This document shows, piece after piece, positions 1 through 11,402 of a DNA stretch of 64,000 nt. The position numbers and the translations under genes are program-made. A model generated the notes under the pieces. It did no database searches and was not told the DNA's origin. It saw only the letters and a program-made list of their open reading frames with translations. This stretch comes from Xanthobacteraceae bacterium (GTDB lineage: Bacteria; Pseudomonadota; Alphaproteobacteria; Rhizobiales; Xanthobacteraceae), in contig JASHOR010000131.1 of assembly GCA_030041005.1 (NCBI GenBank), positions 1 to 64,000 of the forward strand. Direction: 5' to 3'. How positions within the stretch are numbered: the stretch's first letter is position 1; every line of letters begins with the position of its first letter.

Positions 1-799
1 TGCGGAACGCCGGCAACCTCGGATCGCTCAAGCGCGTGATCTTCTCGACGCCGCGCAGCGCGGCGGCGCCCGTGGCGAAGGCGAGCAGGGTGTCCGAGGT
101 CGAGGTGTCGCCGTCGATGGTGACGGCATTGAACGTATCCTCGACGCCTTCGCGCAGAAGCTTGCGCAGAATGGCGGGCGCGATCGGCGCATCGGTGAAA
201 ACGAAAGACAGCATGGTGCCCATGTCGGGGGCGATCATGCCGGCGCCTTTGGCGATGCCGCAAATCGTCAGGGCGCTCGATCCCTGCCGAACCATTGCCG
301 CGGCGCCCTTCGGAAACGTATCGGTGGTCATGATCGCCTTGGCGGCGTGTTCCCAGCCGCCGGGCTTGGCGTCGGCGATAAGTTGGGCCATGACGCCTTG
401 GAACTTCGTGGCGTCGAGCGGTTCGCCGATGACGCCGGTGGACGCGAGGAAGACACTATCGGCTTCGCAGCCGGCCGCCGCAGCGGCAATCTCGGCCGTC
501 ATCCGGGTCGCGGTCCGGCCCGTCTTGCCGGTGAACGCATTGGCATTGCCGGAATTGACCACGAGCGCGCTGGCTCTGCCATTTTTGATCCGACCGCGGC
601 ACCAGTCCACCGGCGCGGACGGGCATTTCGAGCGAGTGAACACTCCCGCAACGGCTGTCCCAGGATCGAAGACTGCGACCAACACGTCGGTGCGCCCGCC
701 ATAACGGATTCCCGCAGCCGCGGTCGCCAGCCGGACCCCGGCCACGGGCGGCATTTCCGGAAAAGACACGGGCGCGAGAGGAGAGACGCTGGCGGCCAT
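1..799 (-). CDS. argJ: Bifunctional glutamate N-acetyltransferase / amino-acid acetyltransferase ArgJ (C-terminal end outside window)
   Basis: ArgJ transfers the acetyl group of N-acetylornithine to glutamate, the recycling step of cytoplasmic arginine synthesis, and can also make N-acetylglutamate from acetyl-CoA. I translated the minus strand from the ATG at 799; it stays open to the window edge (266 codons). Family signatures are visible: RYGGRTDV near the N-terminus, [13 protein letters not shown], and the self-cleavage segment [14 protein letters not shown], whose Thr195 would become the N-terminal nucleophile of the beta chain. [11 protein letters not shown] follows. The gene lies downstream of and co-directional with the PpiC-type gene, separated by a palindromic repeat (814-911). 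The C-terminus is missing only because the window ends. Confidence 0.93.
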   Translation of the reverse strand, partial: MAASVSPLAPVSFPEMPPVAGVRLATAAAGIRYGGRTDVLVAVFDPGTAVAGVFTRSKCPSAPVDWCRGRIKNGRASALVVNSGNANAFTGKTGRTATRMTAEIAAAAAGCEADSVFLASTGVIGEPLDATKFQGVMAQLIADAKPGGWEHAAKAIMTTDTFPKGAAAMVRQGSSALTICGIAKGAGMIAPDMGTMLSFVFTDAPIAPAILRKLLREGVEDTFNAVTIDGDTSTSDTLLAFATGAAALRGVEKITRLSDPRLPAFR

Positions 800-813
800 A
801 GTAAACCCGTTTT

Positions 814-911
814 CGTCATGGCCGGGCTGACCCGGCCATCCACGCCTTCTGTCAAATATCGGGTGTATAAAGGCGTGGATGCCCGGCACAAGCTTGCAGC
901 CGGGCCGGCCA
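814..911. repeat. Dispersed intergenic palindrome, CGTCATGGCCGGG type
   Basis: The left half (814-848) begins CGTCATGGCCGGGCTGACCC and ends CATCCACGCCTT. The right half, from 870, starts AAGGCGTGGATG and continues into degenerate GCCCGG-rich sequence. The inner arms pair perfectly over about 12 bp around a 20-bp AT-rich loop. I recall repeats of this type as common between genes in Bradyrhizobium and Rhodopseudomonas genomes. It fills nearly all the space between the ppiC-like gene and argJ and could act as an attenuator or mRNA stabiliser; that is inference. Confidence 0.6.
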
Positions 912-949
912 TTTCGGGCCGGACCCTGTTGGCCGGGCATGGCGTGCGG

Positions 950-1831
950 TCACTTCTTCACCGGCGCTGCGGGATTGAGCGTCGGCGAGGGTCGCGGCGG
1001 CGGCGCAGGCTGATCCAGGCGCTCGATCGTTGCGGTCTTGCGCAGGTTTTCGACCAGCTCCGCCTGGGCGCGGTGCGCCACGTAGGTTTCGAGCTGCGGT
1101 TTGACCTCCTCGAAGGTCGGCGTCGGCTTGATGCGCTTGTCCTCGACTTTGATGATGTGCCAGCCGAATTGGGTGTGCACCGGATTGGAGATCTGTCCCT
1201 TGTCGAGCTTGAACGCAGCATCGGCGAACGCGGGCACCATCTGATCCTTGGTGAAGTAGCCGAGATCGCCGCCGTTGGCCGCGGCGCCCGGATCTTTGGA
1301 TTTTTCCTTGGCCAGAGTGGCGAAGTCCGCGCCCTTCTTCAGTTCGGCCTCGATCTCGTTGGCCTCCGCTTCGGTCGAGACCAGGATGTGTCGGGCGTGC
1401 ACCTCCTCCTCGGGCGGCATGCTTTTGACCGCGTCATCGTAGACCTTGTGCAGCGCCGCATCGGTCTGTGCCTGCTGACCGACCTTCTGCAGCAGCGCTT
1501 CCATCAGCACTTTGTTGTGCTCGAATGCGAGCTGCTGTTTGACGTCGGGACTGTCCGCCAGCTTCTGCTGTTCGGCGGCCTGGGCGAGGACCATGACGTC
1601 CGTGAGATAGGTGATGAGGTAGTCGCGCTTCTGCTGCGGCGGCATATTCGGCATGTTGGACCCGATCTCGTCCTCAGCGAGCGCGAGATCGCTTTGGTGA
1701 ATAGCGGCGCCATTGATGCGGGCGATCACCGGGTCGTCCTGGGCGGCAAACGAGACGGAGGGGCTGCCGATCGCCGCCGCGATGATAAGCGCGCCGATCG
1801 TTCGGGAAACGAGCGAGCGAGTTGTGGCCAT
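950..1831 (-). CDS. PpiC-type (parvulin) peptidyl-prolyl cis-trans isomerase, exported
   Basis: This is a predicted periplasmic parvulin foldase of 293 residues, resembling the SurA/PrsA/PpiD group that helps secreted proteins fold. The ATG at 1831 is chosen because it is followed at once by a signal peptide (MATTRSLVSRTIGAL, hydrophobic core, SFAAQ cleavage region); the same frame upstream is Arg-rich and looks non-coding. An N-terminal SurA-like region is followed by the rotamase domain (about 140-240), with VHARHILVSTEAEA, GGDLGYFTKDQMVPAFADAAF and TQFGWHIIKVE. The tail is Pro-rich (PAPPPRPSPTLNPAAP). It is divergent from secA and precedes argJ, a gene order I know from related alphaproteobacteria. 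Its client proteins cannot be read from sequence. Confidence 0.9.
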   Translation of the reverse strand: MATTRSLVSRTIGALIIAAAIGSPSVSFAAQDDPVIARINGAAIHQSDLALAEDEIGSNMPNMPPQQKRDYLITYLTDVMVLAQAAEQQKLADSPDVKQQLAFEHNKVLMEALLQKVGQQAQTDAALHKVYDDAVKSMPPEEEVHARHILVSTEAEANEIEAELKKGADFATLAKEKSKDPGAAANGGDLGYFTKDQMVPAFADAAFKLDKGQISNPVHTQFGWHIIKVEDKRIKPTPTFEEVKPQLETYVAHRAQAELVENLRKTATIERLDQPAPPPRPSPTLNPAAPVKK

Positions 1832-2303
1832 GGGGCATGATCCTTTGTCACGGGCGCAAATCGCCCGGTTGCGTACAAGCTCGCCGAAGGCCGGTCCACC
1901 ACCGTCAGCGCGGACGCGCCGCCGTTGTCGGGTCTGGCGGGTACGCTGGTCTCGGCTTTGCCGCGGCCGTTCGCCGCTGCGGGTTTTCGGCGCAAACACT
2001 CGCCCAATCGGCCGCCTTTAGCAATGGAAGAGTGGGGTCGCGGACCGAGGCCGCGCGGCTGGGCGGTCGCATTGACAAGAAAACCACCCCCTCTTATCTC
2101 TCGCCACAACTGTGGGCGGTCATTGCGTTACATTTGAATGCGCTTGCATTGTCGCCTTGCAGAAGCCCGAATAGCGCCGCATTTTCCGTGAGTTGGACAG
2201 TCGTGCCGATCGCGAGAAACCTACAGCATGATCGCGGCGGGCGGCCGGGGATTCGCGCGGAAGCCGGATTGGCGCGGTCGCGAAGCGGAAGGATGATAAT
2301 GCT
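1832..2303. other. Divergent intergenic region between ppiC-like gene and secA
   Basis: This 472-base gap contains no convincing gene. Several short frames cross it on both strands, but they show no family features and have Arg/Pro-rich, shadow-like composition. It must hold the promoters for the leftward ppiC-argJ unit and for rightward secA. A candidate secA promoter is described at 2072-2100. The secA ribosome binding site (AAGGA, about 2289-2293) lies at its right end. Confidence 0.5.
2072..2100 (+). promoter_or_regulatory. Candidate sigma-70-type promoter for secA
   Basis: A perfect TTGACA (2072-2077) is followed after 16-17 bases by TTATCT/TATCTC (2094-2100), a mediocre -10 element. 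It lies about 200 bases upstream of the secA start and points rightward. Only the hexamers and spacing support it; a start site would have to be mapped. Confidence 0.3.
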
Positions 2304-5168
<2,865 letters not shown>

Positions 5169-5316
5169 GCCGGCGCCTCAGCGCGAATAACGGAAACGTC
5201 AATCCGGCGCGCAAGGGCGCCATTCGTTGTGAAACCGGGCCCGATAGGCCGGCGCCGTGCACTCGCTTTCGCGGGGCGAGCCGGGTTGCCGCGCTCAAAG
5301 CGCCGCCGAGCGGCGC

Positions 5317-6216
5317 TCACGCGCGCTCGACGATCAAGAGAACTACGCCGGCCACGACTAGAACCATGCCGACGGCCTCGCGTGGCGTTGTTTTCTGGCC
5401 GAAGGCGAAACGGGCCACCAGTTGCGCGAACAGAACCTCGACCAGAGCAAGCGTGCGGACGCTGGCGGCGGTAGCCAGCGCAAACGCGAGAAACCAGAAC
5501 TGTGAGGCGAGTGCGCCCATGAAGCCGGCGAACAGCGACGGTTTCCAGGCGTGACCGATGGCGGCGAGCACGGAAGGCGCGCGCAGCAGCAAATAGAGCG
5601 ACAGCGCGATGGCCTGCATCACGAGGCCAATCACAAGCGTGAAGGTTGCGGCCATGACGAAATCGGTCAGATGCAGATCGAGGATTGCGCCGCGAAAGCC
5701 CACCGCCGACAGCGCAAACATGCCGCCCGAGCCCAGACCAATCAGCGTCGGTCTTAGTCCCCCCACCATGCCGCCCGGCTTGATCGACATGATCAGAACG
5801 CCGGCGGTGGCAACCAGGATGGACACCATCATCGGCCCGCTCACCCGGTCGCCGAGGAAGACCAGTCCGAAGATCGCGACCTGAATCGGTTCGGTCTTCA
5901 GGTAAGCAATAGTCACCACGAACGAGCGCTCGCCCATGGCAACGAGCATCAGCGCCGTGGCGGCGACCTGCGCGAGCGCGCCGTCGATCACCCAGGGCCA
6001 AAAACTCCAACCCGGCCGCGGCAGCGGCACGCCTGTGTCGAGCATCAGCCCGAGGAGGAAGATCAGGGCAAACGGAAATCCAAACAAAAATCGTACATGG
6101 GTTGCTCCGACCGTGCCCAAGCGCGGCGTCAGTTCGCGCTGCATGGCGTTTCGCACGGTTTGAAAAAATGCCGCAACCACCGTGAAAACGGCCCAAAGCC
6201 AGCCCGCGACGATCAC
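5317..6216 (-). CDS. EamA/DMT-superfamily permease
   Basis: This is a 299-residue integral membrane protein with about ten hydrophobic segments in two repeated EamA halves, typical of drug/metabolite exporters. Substrate is unknown. The conserved family segment YLKTEPIQVAIFGLVFLGDR closes the first half, and ALVEVLFAQLVARFAFGQ the second. It starts with a GTG whose GTGA overlaps the ubiG stop codon (6213-6216), so it is probably translationally coupled to ubiG. It converges with secA, leaving 148 bases in which I do not see a clean terminator hairpin. Confidence 0.85.
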   Translation of the reverse strand: MIVAGWLWAVFTVVAAFFQTVRNAMQRELTPRLGTVGATHVRFLFGFPFALIFLLGLMLDTGVPLPRPGWSFWPWVIDGALAQVAATALMLVAMGERSFVVTIAYLKTEPIQVAIFGLVFLGDRVSGPMMVSILVATAGVLIMSIKPGGMVGGLRPTLIGLGSGGMFALSAVGFRGAILDLHLTDFVMAATFTLVIGLVMQAIALSLYLLLRAPSVLAAIGHAWKPSLFAGFMGALASQFWFLAFALATAASVRTLALVEVLFAQLVARFAFGQKTTPREAVGMVLVVAGVVLLIVERA

Positions 6217-7028
6217 GCGGGCTTCTCCGCGGCGACCATGTAATTGACGTCCATATCGGTCGAAAGCTGGAAACGGTCCGCGAACAGATTATAGATCACG
6301 CCGGTTTCGTCGACGACGCGCAGTCCGCTGTCCTCGAGTGCGATTTCGAGTTCCTGCGGCGTGATGAACTTGTCCCAGCGATGGGTGCCGCGCGGAACCC
6401 AGCGCAGGATGTACTCGGCGCTTACGATCGCCAGCGCAAAGCTTTTCACGGTGCGGTTCAGCGTAGCCGCGAACATGAGTCCGCCGGGTTTGACCAATGC
6501 GGCGCAAACGTCGACGAACAGCCTGAAGTCCGCAACGTGCTCGACGACCTCCATCGCCAGCACCACGTCGAAGGTTTCCGCGGCCTGCGCCAGAGCCTCC
6601 GCCGTGGCGCAGCGATAATCGATGGCCAGGCCGACCTCGGCGGCATGGCGCTGCGCAGCGGCAATGTTGCCCTCGACCGGATCGACGCCGACCATGGAAG
6701 CGCCAAGCCGAGCGAGCGGTTCCGATAGAACCCCGCCGCCGCAGCCGATATCCAGGACGCGCAAGCCGTCAAGGCTGTCGAGCCGCGCCGGATCGCGACT
6801 GAAGTGTGCGGCAATCTGATCGCGGATGTAGCCAAGGCGCACCGGGTTGAAGCGATGCAGCGCTGCCCAGGGCCCCTGCGGATTCCACCATTGCCCCGCA
6901 AGCCGCGAGAAATGCGCGACCTCGTCCGCATCGACCGTGTCCGTCGGCTTCTGTCCTGGGTGCATGCAAGCGGCCTGTTCAGCGTCCGGCGAACGACGGA
7001 CCGACGGCCGGATCGTCGAGCGCCCCAT
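6213..7028 (-). CDS. ubiG: 3-demethylubiquinone-9 3-O-methyltransferase UbiG
   Basis: UbiG carries out both SAM-dependent O-methylations of ubiquinone synthesis. The family entry motif VDADEVAHFSRLAGQWWNPQG is followed by LHRFNPVRLGYIRDQI, SAM motif I VLDIGCGGGVLSEPLARLG, GVDPVEGNI and the late signature VPRGTHRWDKFITPQEL. Length is 271 residues from the ATG at 7028; the ATG at 6965 (MHPGQKPTDTVD) would give 250 and is closer to usual UbiG N-termini, so the start is uncertain. The first 21 residues are Arg/Ser-rich and may not be translated. A DMT permease follows with overlapping stop and start. Confidence 0.93.
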   Translation of the reverse strand: MGRSTIRPSVRRSPDAEQAACMHPGQKPTDTVDADEVAHFSRLAGQWWNPQGPWAALHRFNPVRLGYIRDQIAAHFSRDPARLDSLDGLRVLDIGCGGGVLSEPLARLGASMVGVDPVEGNIAAAQRHAAEVGLAIDYRCATAEALAQAAETFDVVLAMEVVEHVADFRLFVDVCAALVKPGGLMFAATLNRTVKSFALAIVSAEYILRWVPRGTHRWDKFITPQELEIALEDSGLRVVDETGVIYNLFADRFQLSTDMDVNYMVAAEKPA

Positions 7029-7290
7029 CCATTTCCGGGCGGTTCATCATCAACGATATGCCGCGCCCGTTCTCAAGGAGGGTAATTTTCTGCTGCGTGG
7101 CCGCGACCATGGTTCTCTCCAAGCGGGAGCTGCCCATTCAATAGCCGATGGCCGGCGCGACACAAGGCCGACTGTGCGGGCCGCGTCCCACCGCCGGTTC
7201 GGATTGCTCCGGCACGTTGCACTTGCTCGCGACCTGAACGAGGATAGGCTTCGACATCGCCTTGATGATCGGAACAATTGGGAGGAAACG

Positions 7291-8496
7291 ATGCAGAGAC
7301 TGTTAGCGGGCGCCGGCGGCGCAGCGGCGCTGCTGTTGGCTCTGGTCTTGGCGCCGCTCTTGGCGCTGGCGGAATTGCATCCGGCCATTGCGGCGGGCAC
7401 CGTCAGAATTGCGCTCATCATGTGCTATTCGGGCCAGTTCGCCGATACCGCGACGGAAATGGACGACGCGATCAAGCTGTACATGCAGCAGCACGGCGAC
7501 ACGGTTGCGGGCGAGAAGATCAAGCTTATTCGCAAGGATACCGGCGGTATTGCCCCCGACGCCGCCAAGCGCCTGGCGCAGGAGGCCATCGTGCGTGATC
7601 ACGCCGATATTCTCGCCGGCTGGATACTGACGCCGAATGCGCTCGCCGGCGGTGACGTTTCCAAGGCGGCCAAGAAATTCATGGTGGTGATGAACGCAGC
7701 GACATCAGTCATCATTACCAAGTCGCCATACATGGCGCGCACCTCCTCGACGACACCGCAATTGAATTACACGTTCGGGCAATGGGCGGTGAAGAACGGG
7801 AACAGGAAAATCTACACGATGGTATCCGGTTACGGACCGGGAATCGACGCCGAGACCTGGTTCCAGAAGGGCGTCAAGGATGCCGGCGGTCAAATCGTCG
7901 GCTCGGTGCGCTTCCCCGTGGACAACCCCGATTTTTCGGCCTTCATCCAGCGCGCCAAGGACGTCAATCCGCAAGCCATCTACATTTGGGTGCCCGGCGG
8001 CGCGCAGCCTGCGGCGGTAGGCAAGGCGCTGGTCGAACGCGGCATCGACATCAACAAGACCAAGATTTTGGGACAGGATGCGCTCGCCAGCGAGAGCGCG
8101 CTCAAAAGCATGGGCAATCAGGCCTTGGGAATCATCACGGTCTCGAACTACGACTATAATCATCAATCGAAGCTCAACGACGCCTTCGTGAAGGCGTACA
8201 ACGCCGACTTCCACCGCAATCCCGATTTCTTCTCGATCGGCGGTTACGACGGCATGCACCTGATCTATGCAGCCCTGAAAAAGGACGGCGGCAAGACCGA
8301 CGGCGCCTCGCTGATTGCCGCCGCCAGGGGCATGAGGTGGGAGAGCCCGCGCGGCCCGATGATGATCGATCCGAAGACCCGGGACGTGGTGCAGACGGTC
8401 TACATTCGCCGCGTCGAGAAGGTCGGCAACGAACTGCGCAACGTCGATATCGACAGTGTCCCGCACGTCAAGGATCCGGGCAATCCGATGAAATGA
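7291..8496 (+). CDS. Branched-chain-amino-acid-type ABC transporter substrate-binding protein
   Basis: This is a periplasmic type I binding protein (PF13458-like, 401 residues), first gene of a complete HAAT-family importer. A long signal peptide with a Leu/Ala-rich core ends around HPAIAAGTVRIALIM. The mature part shows the LivJ-type layout: MDDAIKLYMQQHG, DTGGIAPDAAKRLAQEAI, and SIGGYDGMHLIYAALK near the end. The ATG at 7291 is preceded by GGAGG at 7281-7285. The ligand cannot be read; binding proteins of this family also serve amides, urea and aromatic acids. Permease and ATPase genes follow immediately. Confidence 0.92.
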   Translation: MQRLLAGAGGAAALLLALVLAPLLALAELHPAIAAGTVRIALIMCYSGQFADTATEMDDAIKLYMQQHGDTVAGEKIKLIRKDTGGIAPDAAKRLAQEAIVRDHADILAGWILTPNALAGGDVSKAAKKFMVVMNAATSVIITKSPYMARTSSTTPQLNYTFGQWAVKNGNRKIYTMVSGYGPGIDAETWFQKGVKDAGGQIVGSVRFPVDNPDFSAFIQRAKDVNPQAIYIWVPGGAQPAAVGKALVERGIDINKTKILGQDALASESALKSMGNQALGIITVSNYDYNHQSKLNDAFVKAYNADFHRNPDFFSIGGYDGMHLIYAALKKDGGKTDGASLIAAARGMRWESPRGPMMIDPKTRDVVQTVYIRRVEKVGNELRNVDIDSVPHVKDPGNPMK

Positions 8497-8550
8497 TTGG
8501 GTCGCAATGAACAACCGGATTAGTCCGATAGTCCCGTAGGCCACCCGCTC

Positions 8551-9411
8551 ATGTCCGCACTCCTCGGCATGTTGTTCGACGGCGTCGCCTACGGGATGCT
8601 GTTGTTCCTCATGTCGGTTGGCCTGTCGGTAACGCTCGGGATGATGAACTTCGTCAACCTGGCGCACTGCAGCTTCGCCATGCTCGGCGGATACCTGGCG
8701 GTCACCTTGATGAACGGATGGGGCTGGCCATTTTTTGCCACCTTGCCTGTCGCGTTCGTCGCTGCCGCAGTCGCGAGTATCGTGCTTGAACGCTTGTTTT
8801 TCCGGCGTTTCTATAATGCCGGCGACTTGCCGCAGTGCCTTTTGACGATCGGCATCGTCTTCGTCTCCATCGCCGGGGCTGCCTACATTTACGGTACCGA
8901 TCAGCAGCCGGTGCACTTGCCGGACTACCTGAACGGATCGATCGCCTTCCACGGCATGGAATTCGCCGTCTACCGGCTCTTCCTGATCGCCACTGCCGCG
9001 CTGGTGACGCTGGTGCTCGCCGTCGGGGTCGAAAAGACCCGGTTCGGCGCGCAGGTTCGCGCGGCGGTCAATAATCAGCGCATGGCGCGCGGGCTCGGCA
9101 TCGACGTCGACACGCTGTTTGCCGTCACCTTCGCGCTCGGCGGCGGACTCGCAGGGCTGGGTGGAGCGCTTGCGATCAACATGCTCGGTCTCGATCCTTC
9201 CTTCGCCTTGACCTACGTTATCTATGTGCTGATCGTCGTATCGATCGGCGGCCTTGGTTCGATCGCTGGAACCTTCGCCGCCGCCATGCTGCTCGGGATT
9301 GCCGATGTGGCCGGCAAATATTACATCCCGGCGCTTGGCTCGGTGCTGATCTATCTGGTCATGCTGACGATGATCATGTGGCGGCCGACCGGCCTGTTCG
9401 GGAGGCGCTAG
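8551..9411 (+). CDS. Branched-chain-type ABC transporter permease, LivH family
   Basis: This is a 286-residue inner-membrane permease, the LivH half of the importer. It opens with the family segment DGVAYGMLLFLMSVGLSVTLGMMNFVNLAH and carries QVRAAVNNQRMARGLGIDVDTLFAVTFALGGGLAGLGGAL, the EAA-like loop contacting the ATPases. About eight hydrophobic segments are seen. The stop codon TAG (9409-9411) is also the first three bases of a palindromic repeat, so the original 3' end may have been altered by repeat insertion; the product still ends in the normal family position (RPTGLFGRR). Confidence 0.92.
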   Translation: MSALLGMLFDGVAYGMLLFLMSVGLSVTLGMMNFVNLAHCSFAMLGGYLAVTLMNGWGWPFFATLPVAFVAAAVASIVLERLFFRRFYNAGDLPQCLLTIGIVFVSIAGAAYIYGTDQQPVHLPDYLNGSIAFHGMEFAVYRLFLIATAALVTLVLAVGVEKTRFGAQVRAAVNNQRMARGLGIDVDTLFAVTFALGGGLAGLGGALAINMLGLDPSFALTYVIYVLIVVSIGGLGSIAGTFAAAMLLGIADVAGKYYIPALGSVLIYLVMLTMIMWRPTGLFGRR

Positions 9412-9480
9412 TGTCCCGATTCCGAAGTTCGCATCATTATGCGGCACCCTCGTTTGCGAACTTCGGAATCGAAGGACACT
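9409..9480. repeat. Palindromic element A, first of three in tandem between livH-like and livM-like genes
   Basis: The left arm AGTGTCCCGATTCCGAAGTT plus CGCA (9410-9433) pairs with TGCGAACTTCGGAATCGAAG plus GACACT (9455-9480), interrupted by a 2-base bulge and a 21-base loop. Sixteen inner base pairs are perfect. The element edge TAG is the stop codon of the upstream permease gene. Elements B and C follow directly, and a relative (D) is at 21864-21933. No transposase is present, so this is a REP/MITE-like non-autonomous repeat. Confidence 0.8.
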
Positions 9481-9497
9481 CGCAACTTATTGATCTC

Positions 9498-9569
9498 GTG
9501 TGGCTTTGGTTCAGAAATCCGCATGACGAGGTCGCGGCAGGAATGATGCGGATTTCAGAACCGCCACAC
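9498..9569. repeat. Palindromic element B, second of the tandem set
   Basis: The left arm GTGTGGCTTTGGTTCAGAAA plus TCCGCAT (9498-9524) pairs with ATGCGGATTTCAGAACCGCC plus ACAC (9546-9569). Pairing is perfect over ATCCGCAT and GTGTGGC, with small bulges between. Total length (72 bases) matches element A, and so does the arm/loop architecture, although arm sequences differ. It ends one base before element C begins. Confidence 0.75.
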
Positions 9570-9645
9570 TAGTGGAGTTTTGGATTTGACCTTCGCTTCA
9601 CGACCGAGCGGCTTGGGGGTAGCGAATGTCAAATCCGCTCCGCTA
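9570..9645. repeat. Palindromic element C, third of the tandem set, overlapping the 5' end of the next permease gene
   Basis: The left arm TAGTGGAGTTTTGGATTTGA plus CCTTCGCT (9570-9597) pairs with AGCGAATGTCAAATCCGCTC plus CGCTA (9621-9645). The right arm is almost the same as that of element D (21909-21933). The reading frame of the downstream permease is open through this element, so the first 20 or so possible codons of that gene would be repeat-derived. Confidence 0.78.
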
Positions 9646-10638
9646 GAGGTGACGAGCGAGACGGCTGCCGGACTTCATGACCATCTGCGGGCGCAGGTGC
9701 GATGGCGGCTTGCCGAGATCGCTTTTTGGCTCGCGACGCTTCTGCCGTTCGTGCTGGCGCCCGACTATCTGGTGCTGGCGAGTCAGGTCGCCATCGCCGC
9801 GCTGTTTGCGCTCTCGCTCGATCTCATCCTCGGCTTTTCCGGGATCATCTCGCTTGGTCACGCCGCCTATTTTGGCGTCGGCGCCTACACGGCCGGCCTG
9901 TTGTCGGTATGGGGATGGGGGGAGCCGTTGACGGGGCTGGTGATTGCCGGCCTTGCCGCCGGGCTCTTCGGTTACGTCACAAGCTTCATTGTCGCCCGTT
10001 TCCGCCATCTGGCGCTGATCATGATCACGCTTGGAATCGGTTTGCTGCTGCAGCAGGGGGCTAACAGCGCGAGCTGGCTGACGGGCGGTTTCGATGGGCT
10101 GCAAGGCATAGACACCTGGCCGATCCTGCAGCACTTCGAGTTCGACCTTTACGGATACACGGCGTATGGCTACTCGCTCATTGTGCTGTTCATCGTGTTC
10201 CTGTTCGCGCGTCGGCTCGTGTACTCTCCGTTCGGGCTTGCCTTGCGCGGAATCCGCGAGAACGGAGCGCGGATGCCGGCGATCGGCGCGCCGGTTTACG
10301 CGCATATCCGCACCATCTATACGATCGGCGCGATGATCGCCGGTATCGCCGGCGCCTTGCTGGCTCAGACCACCGAAACCGTGTCGCTTGAAGCCTTGGG
10401 CTTCCAACGTTCAGCCGATGTGCTGGTGATGCTCGTTATCGGCGGCACCGGCCGCCTCTATGGCGGTCTGGTCGGCGCCATCGTTTACGTGGTCGCCCGC
10501 GACCGCTTTTCCGGATTGAACCCCCAGTATTGGTATTTCTGGATAGGCCTTCTGCTGATTGCAGTGGTGATGGCGTTGCCCGATGGCATTCTCGGCGGGC
10601 TTGAGCGCCTGGCTCGGCGCCTCAGGGCCAAGCCGTGA
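9580..10638 (+). CDS. Branched-chain-type ABC transporter permease, LivM family
   Basis: This is the LivM half of the importer, an inner-membrane protein of up to 352 residues with about nine to ten hydrophobic segments. Family features are DLILGFSGIISLGHAAYFGVGAY and GIRENGARMPAIGAPVYAHIRTIYTIGAMIAGIAGALLAQ. The start is doubtful. The longest frame begins with TTG at 9580 inside palindromic element C; GTG at 9649, just after the element, would give 329 residues and fits family length better. No good ribosome binding site is visible at either. It overlaps the next ATPase gene by four bases (GTGA). Confidence 0.9.
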   Translation: MDLTFASRPSGLGVANVKSAPLEVTSETAAGLHDHLRAQVRWRLAEIAFWLATLLPFVLAPDYLVLASQVAIAALFALSLDLILGFSGIISLGHAAYFGVGAYTAGLLSVWGWGEPLTGLVIAGLAAGLFGYVTSFIVARFRHLALIMITLGIGLLLQQGANSASWLTGGFDGLQGIDTWPILQHFEFDLYGYTAYGYSLIVLFIVFLFARRLVYSPFGLALRGIRENGARMPAIGAPVYAHIRTIYTIGAMIAGIAGALLAQTTETVSLEALGFQRSADVLVMLVIGGTGRLYGGLVGAIVYVVARDRFSGLNPQYWYFWIGLLLIAVVMALPDGILGGLERLARRLRAKP

Positions 10639-11402
10639 CAGAGGCAGCTCTTGCCGCCCGCGGCGTCAACAAGAGTTTCGGCTCTCTTGTCGTTGCCGCC
10701 GATGTCGAATTGAGCCTGCCGCAAGGCGTGCGTTACGCGCTGATCGGTCCCAACGGCGCCGGCAAGACCACCCTCATCAATTTGATGACCGGAATGCTGC
10801 GCCCGGATTCCGGCAGCATCCATCTCGGCGCCGACGATATCACTGCACTGCCGCCCGAGCAGCGCGTGCGGCGGGGACTCGTCCGCACGTTTCAGATCAA
10901 CTCGCTGTTTCCCCAACTGACTGCGCTGGAATCGGTGACGCTCGCGGTTTGCGAACGCCGCCGGCAATCCCGCATCTTTTGGCGCCCGCTGCCGGCCTAC
11001 CGCAATAATGTGGACGAAGCCCATGAGATCCTCGCTGCGCTCACGCTTGCGCCGGTCTGTCACCGCCGCACGCGGGAATTGGCCTATGGTCAGCAGCGGC
11101 TCCTGGAGATAGCGCTCGCTTTGGCGACACAGCCGAAAGTCCTGCTGCTCGACGAACCGGCCGCCGGAGTGCCGCGCGAGGAAAGCAAGGACCTGTTCGA
11201 GGTGATTGCCGGGTTGTCTCGCGACATTACCGTTCTGTTCATCGAGCACGACATGGAGCTTGTTTTCCGCTTCGCCTCGCGCGTGATCGTTTTGGTCGGC
11301 GGACGCGTCCTCATGGAGGGCACGCCGGCCGAGATCGCCGCCGACGAGCGCGTGCGCGCGGTCTATCTGGGCAAAGCACACGGGGCGCCGCGCCATGCCT
11401 GA
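10635..11402 (+). CDS. Branched-chain-type ABC transporter ATP-binding protein, LivG family
   Basis: This cytoplasmic ATPase (255 residues) powers the importer. Walker A is GPNGAGKTT (38-46), Walker B LLLDEP (169-174), and the signature region reads ELAYGQQRLLEIALAL (148-163) in place of the usual LSYGQQR. The LivG-specific RGLVRTFQINSLFPQLTALE is present. The start is GTG at 10635, overlapping the permease stop codon, which implies translational coupling. Its end overlaps the following livF-like gene by eight bases. Confidence 0.93.
   Translation: MTEAALAARGVNKSFGSLVVAADVELSLPQGVRYALIGPNGAGKTTLINLMTGMLRPDSGSIHLGADDITALPPEQRVRRGLVRTFQINSLFPQLTALESVTLAVCERRRQSRIFWRPLPAYRNNVDEAHEILAALTLAPVCHRRTRELAYGQQRLLEIALALATQPKVLLLDEPAAGVPREESKDLFEVIAGLSRDITVLFIEHDMELVFRFASRVIVLVGGRVLMEGTPAEIAADERVRAVYLGKAHGAPRHA

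Noticed and set aside
347-1840. Plus-strand open frame of about 497 codons across argJ and the ppiC-like gene
   Set aside because: Runs through two recognisable minus-strand genes and an intergenic palindrome; composition is that of reverse-complemented coding sequence.
7705-9447. Minus-strand open frame of about 580 codons
   Set aside because: Antisense to the ABC binding protein and LivH-type genes; Asp/His/Arg-rich shadow.
9378-9572. Rightward frame of 64 codons across palindromic elements A and B
   Set aside because: Composed almost entirely of repeat sequence between two permease genes; no coding evidence.
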